From the NCBI GenBank assembly GCA_002633005.1, contig NMRA01000272.1, forward strand, positions 1 to 64,000: a stretch of 64,000 nucleotides of DNA, given 5' to 3'. This DNA is from Phoronis australis. Taxonomy: Eukaryota; Phoronida; Phoronidae. This document shows, one piece after another, positions 59,745 through 64,000 of this stretch (positions are counted from its first letter, which is position 1; every line of letters starts with the position of its first letter). The notes under the pieces are model-generated. The model worked only from the letters and a program-made list of their open reading frames with translations. It had not been told where the DNA came from and did not search any database. The position numbers were made by a program, and so were the translations under genes.

Positions 59745-60579
59745 GTAAAACTTTTCTTAACAGTTATCTTTTTATGTATGCTAGACTTATTTTATGAGCA
59801 TTGTATTCAATCAGAAACCTAACATTGAAGCTTATTGTATTAACAATCTAACTAAGGAGTCCAGTTTTCGTGTGCCGCGATAAAAATGCATCTGTTGCTT
59901 TAGATTTTTCGAATTTTTATATCTAATGCTTTGTTGGATTTATTTCAATCCTGAAAGTAATAAGGCTGATAAATGTAACCCGGGTGCTCTTCCGAATACA
60001 AATCATTTTATTGTACGTTTATTTGAAACGCCCTCGTGTGAGTAGTGTGCGTGCTGCAAATGCCAACACCATGACGCCAGGAATTGCTGGAGCTGACACG
60101 GTGTATTTACCATTTCTACCAATAAGCGAAATGACACCTGTGTTAAAAATTATAAACGCCCATAGAGTGTTTATAGCTGACAGGGAGAATATATTACCCA
60201 ACAATTACTTGATCCGGTTGACGAAATGTAATTGAACTTGGCTACAACTTGCAACTGCAGAAGGTCACTCAACAGTGTACTTGGGTTGCGTATTCGTCAA
60301 ACACTTTGGTGTAAGCTAGGAGGGAAAGTGTGGAGGTTTCAGCTTAACACAAGCAACGCAAGCCCCCTCCGAGGCCAATAAGCCTACCAATGGGAACAAC
60401 AGGACACAAACGACAGCGTTCACGAACCTAATAGCTACCACCAATTGTCCTCCGGCAGTGCAAAAAGGGTAACTAAAATACAGAATGACCCCTGCTGGAC
60501 CGAGACCTTTCACGAATTCTGTCAACAAGTCTGAAGGCTGAGGCCAGAACTGTCGGAGTTTCGGAGCAACAACCAAATA
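59745..60579. other. Intron 20, left part
   Basis: No gene recognised. LINE-derived sequence starts at about 60,580. Confidence 0.5.
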
Positions 60580-61950
60580 GGCGACAGGTTTGCGACGGAC
60601 AGCGTTCTGAAAAGGTAATTAGTGTGAGCTACTGTACAGGAAAAAATCCAGGTTTAGTAGACGACATCCGGAATAACATAATTGTCATCTCTAGAGCAGA
60701 ACACCAGTGGATACGACGGAGTAGGAAAGGCAAAGCCGACGTTTCCTTTGACAAAAATTTCTTTGCTTTTCCCAAGCAGCTCTTCCACAATACCAAGAGT
60801 GGAAACCTAAGTGTGCCGAGGATCGACCTGCAAGGCTATTTACATAAGGTGTATTCAAAACGAAACAAAGCTGACTTTTTTATAGACCGACACGGCTTCC
60901 ACGACCACTGAAACCAGAGTTTCCATTTGACATGTCTCCCTTTGACTGAGGTTCGGTAGTTTGTACGGAAAGACAGCTCTAAACGTTTCCCGGACTGAAC
61001 AGGATTTCCTATAAGCTATATACGAACTGTCCTACAGTGCTCCATCAGGTGACCTGGAGAGAAGGATTGGTTCCCCAGCATTTGGATTACAAAGGAACTG
61101 AACTCGATTTCTTGCTCAGCAACGTTGCTCTTTGTTGTGCCACTTGAGCTGGTGCTCTTTGGGGCGCAGGATATTACAAAAGTTCTGGAAACTAAGTCTG
61201 ACTTGGTTCTTCCGCCTGCCAAAGCCTTAATGAACAACAGCCATGTTTTAGTCAAAGAATGGCACCGAGAGATTATTGGAACACTTCATCGAGTTGTTCA
61301 CATGGGCTAGAATGAAAGCTAAACCAGCCACACAGCCGCAATCTGGTGGCAGACAAAGGTAAACAGATCCACTTCTTATTTGAGGGGTGAGGACATTCCT
61401 ACGGTGGCTGATAAACCAGTCAAAGTTTTGGGACGCCTTCACACTCTCCCCTTAGTGACACGCAACGCGGCAAGGGCGTTCAGATTCTTATTGAGGATGA
61501 TCTCAAGGCCGTCGATTACAGCCTGCAACCTGGGGGCTTAAAATGGGGAGCTTTCAGTATGGTCCCTGCAAATATATGAAGTCCTATTATTAATGAAAGG
61601 CAGTATGGAATAGCACATCAGTAAGTCCCTATGTATTTGGTTAGGGATCCCTCTGTCGGAGTTTACAGCAGAACTGGAATTCTGCAGCTACCAATTTCAT
61701 CTATCGTGGTGAAATATAAGGCCAGCAAAGTCAGACTGTGACAGACCCAGTTGCCCGTTCAGTGTTGCCCAAAATGTGCTGTGTTCGTGAATAGTCAGCG
61801 GCAAAAACGGCAAAACATGTCGAGGCAAGGCCTGGAAACAAGAATGTAATAGGAGCCATTCAAACAGGGCGTGTTGAACTCGACTGTTCATCCCACAAGG
61901 GGTCCTCGACCGCAGGTACCAAAGTCCGTCACCAGATGACTGACGAAGAG
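60580..61950 (+). pseudogene. Degraded LINE ORF2 fragment (pre-RT and RT)
   Basis: Near 60,590 the frame reads LRRTAF. An open segment at 60,624-60,911 follows, with SFDKNFFAFPKQLF, KSGNLSVPRIDLQGYLHKVYS. This matches the basic pre-RT linker of a LINE family common in marine invertebrates, as I remember it. After a stop, 60,990-61,090 reads like PGLNRISYKLYTNCP, a decayed form of the RT APGPNG motif. Beyond that the coding is scrambled. No RT catalytic box was found. Confidence 0.5.
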
Positions 61951-62421
61951 TTCAGCTCGCTTGAGTAAGAGAGCATAACTCTTAAGTACTTTGACAAAAT
62001 AAATTAGTTCACTTTGAAGGGCAAAGTTTTGGGTAATCCGGAACTGGGTACATTTTAAAATTAAAGTTGTAAGGAAGTCTGAAATATTTAAACTGTTTCA
62101 TGAAAGTCAAAGAACGAGAACATGTGACATTGTGTTACATTTAAGACCGCGATAGTTATACATACATGTAGTTCTCATGAGGTACAATTGGATAATTTAA
62201 CCTTGCTTCCGTAAGACAGCTCTTTGTTGATTGGACCCTTTCGCAAATTCCCTGAAGAAAAGGTCCCCGGAAGCGAGATAGATATGTGTCAAGTGCGGTA
62301 TATGTTGTAAAGCTGTGGCACATACGTTCCACTAACAGGGTTAGAATGTGTTCCAATTTAGTACCGTGTTTTGTCTTCCTATGCATTGGTCGTGTCTGAT
62401 TAATTCTCCTGGTGTATTTAG
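61951..62421. other. Intron 20, right part
   Basis: Non-coding, ends GTGTATTTAG. Confidence 0.6.
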
Positions 62422-62772
62422 CTGGTCCCCCTCTTGGCCCCCATAGCGTCAAAGTTCATTTGATTGGGCAGTACACACTGGAGACGGGGGAAAGTACGGT
62501 GATTGTCACAAATGGCACGGCACTGGACGTCGTCTGCACATCCGGAATTGCCTACGTGGGATCCAACATCAACATAAGGATTATCACGAGACATGGAGTC
62601 GCCACTGATCTGAAAACGCGCAATATACGCGCGTTCAAGAACTCATCCACCCAAGCCACTGCATCTTCAATTATCACTTATCGTCATCACGGAGGTACAT
62701 TAGAATGCACTGCAACCAACACGCGAGCCAAACGACTACGAGCACTTAAACAGTTTCTCATTGATGTGACAG
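62422..62772 (+). CDS. Ig exon 21 (Trp-less, longest)
   Basis: 351 bases between TGTATTTAG and GTAGGT, the longest exon of the array. The opening is GPPLGPHSVKV, a duplicated Gly-Pro start. Cys38 and Cys93 are kept, and the Trp position is Ile51, in SNINIRIITRHG. The second Cys lies in GGTLECTATNT, which resembles exon 22 (CSATNT). It ends with DVT and G. Confidence 0.88.
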
Positions 62773-63394
62773 GTAGGTCTACAGAAATTAAAAAATGTCC
62801 AGTTTTGTTCGCTATCTTGCATAATTAAGCAAATAGTGCCACCAAGCCGAAGTAGGACTTGTGCTCATTAGATGTGTTTCAAGAAGCTTAACGTTCAGCT
62901 TACGTGCAGGGTTTTTGAACCGCAACTAGCCCCATATTGATATGATTATTTCTGAAATGCTACAACCGTCAGCTTTACTGCTATACACCTTATTCACGCA
63001 GTCGCCATTATAAAAATGAGCCTATTTGTAAGGTTTAGAAATCACACATTCCGCGGTTAATCACTGTGCGGAGCGGGATTTTTTAGCATGCCTCGTTAAT
63101 ATCTATGTCTCAAATGGATTGTTTTTTAAATTTAAAAAGAGGCTTGCTTTTAAAATGGCGACTGCCTGTAATTTTACAGCAAAAATGATGGTGGACAATT
63201 CCCATTGTGATAATTAATACAGGGCAACAAATTAACCTCACTTTTCAGATCTGGCTCTTTTGAGCTTCCGTTGTTACGCTAGTGTCCGTTTCATGTAACT
63301 TATCCCAAAATCCATGACTGGCACTCAGTACAACAAAGTTTAAATGAGTAAATTTTTGCAATAGTGCAAATAATATTAATATGAATTTTCTCAG
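62773..63394. other. Intron 21, nothing recognised
   Basis: Non-coding, ends TTTTCTCAG. Confidence 0.6.
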
Positions 63395-63718
63395 TTGGAC
63401 CATACAACACGGCTATTGAAAGTGCAGACGCCACAACAAAAGTTGTTAATGGTGAGGTAATCGTTGGAAACGGGACACTGGCACAAATTCGTTGCGTTGC
63501 GACGGTTAATCCACTAGCTCTGATGAACTTTTCTTCAAACCTCATCAGCTCCGCATTGCCCATTAAATCCAAAACCCGTGACATATTTACTCGGATTGCG
63601 AAGCAACTATCTTTCACCAGATTCATGGATCATGAAAAGGAGACGTTCGTTTGTTCTGCAACCAATACACGCAATCCATCGCTGGTACAATCCGTCTCTG
63701 CCAACTTGAGAACTGTAG
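63395..63718 (+). CDS. Ig exon 22 (Trp-less)
   Basis: 324 bases between TTTTCTCAG and GTAAGA. Cys33 and Cys86 are kept. The Trp position is occupied by Phe45-Ser46 (LALMNFSSN). CSATNTRNPSL resembles exon 21 (CTATNTRAKRL). It is the last exon in the window, and its intact donor shows that the gene continues to the right. Confidence 0.88.
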
Positions 63719-64000
63719 GTAAGAAATCAGCGTTTAACTTAGATAGAAAGGAAGAACAGGGGCCACCTCTGCAGACGCGACCAAATTCAACAAAACAGCA
63801 TCGTCAGAGTTTGGTCATCTTTTATTTAAATCTGTGTTTGTCCTCCCTTACGACCTTCTAGATCCGTCAGTGCACTCATCATGCAAAGGGTAGCAAAGAC
63901 CACTGATTTCCGAAAAAATACAACACAAAGAGCATGGCTTCATATGTTGAGTAGTTGCTGAGAAGTACATCATGCCAATAACAGGAGCAATAAATTTAGA
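63719..64000. other. Start of intron 22, cut by the window edge
   Basis: Begins GTAAGA. No further exon before the end. Confidence 0.7.

Noticed and set aside
1-64000. CRISPR array, operon or bacterial features
   Set aside because: No regularly spaced repeats, ribosome-binding sites or compact gene order. Introns and TEs show animal DNA.

Overview
This is metazoan nuclear DNA, not bacterial. Single-domain exons of about 300-350 bases sit between clean GT/AG splice sites in long AT-rich introns, and the intergenic sequence is full of degraded transposons, MITEs and microsatellites. The mobile element set (a Ty3/gypsy-like element with integrase upstream of reverse transcriptase, a Kolobok-type THAP element with TTAA target sites, LINEs and a tRNA-derived SINE) suits an invertebrate, probably marine and possibly a non-vertebrate deuterostome. 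The species cannot be fixed from the sequence.

Layout. 1-9,130: a decayed LTR retrotransposon in the order gag-PR-INT-RT-RH. Its 3' LTR is split by a nested 4.4 kb DNA transposon with 17-base terminal inverted repeats. 10,176-11,721: a compact Kolobok-like element with a THAP/transposase fragment on + and a converging fragment resembling the P2X7 cytoplasmic 'ballast' domain on -. 11,722-17,943: no gene seen; one MITE and one fold-back structure.

17,944-63,718: the centre of interest. There are 22 Ig-like exon copies (21 complete, one truncated), all on the + strand. Every complete exon is symmetric phase 1-1 and each encodes one C2/I-set-like domain opening with Gly-Pro. Together they encode about 2,260 residues. 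No signal peptide, membrane or cytoplasmic exon was found, so the gene runs past the window on at least one side. Exons 2-11 repeat in a register of four domain types (B-D-C-E, B-D-C, D-C-E). Exons 1-12, 14, 16 and 17 have an invariant C-x12-W core. Exons 18-22 all lack that tryptophan. Exon 13 is a short variant with a shrunken core. Exon 15 is a truncated near-copy of exon 16 that ends at an N.

Most large gaps in the array hold repeats: a broken LINE (18.5-22.3 kb), the 3' part of a second LINE (28.1-29.4 kb), hairpins, a SINE (40.9 kb), MITEs and a third LINE relic (60.6-61.95 kb).

Interpretation: the window lies inside one large Ig-superfamily gene, or a close cluster of them, that grows by tandem duplication of exon blocks. 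Symmetric phases and stop-free junctions would permit exon skipping or combinatorial splicing. A constitutive giant adhesion or recognition receptor fits the sequence equally well.
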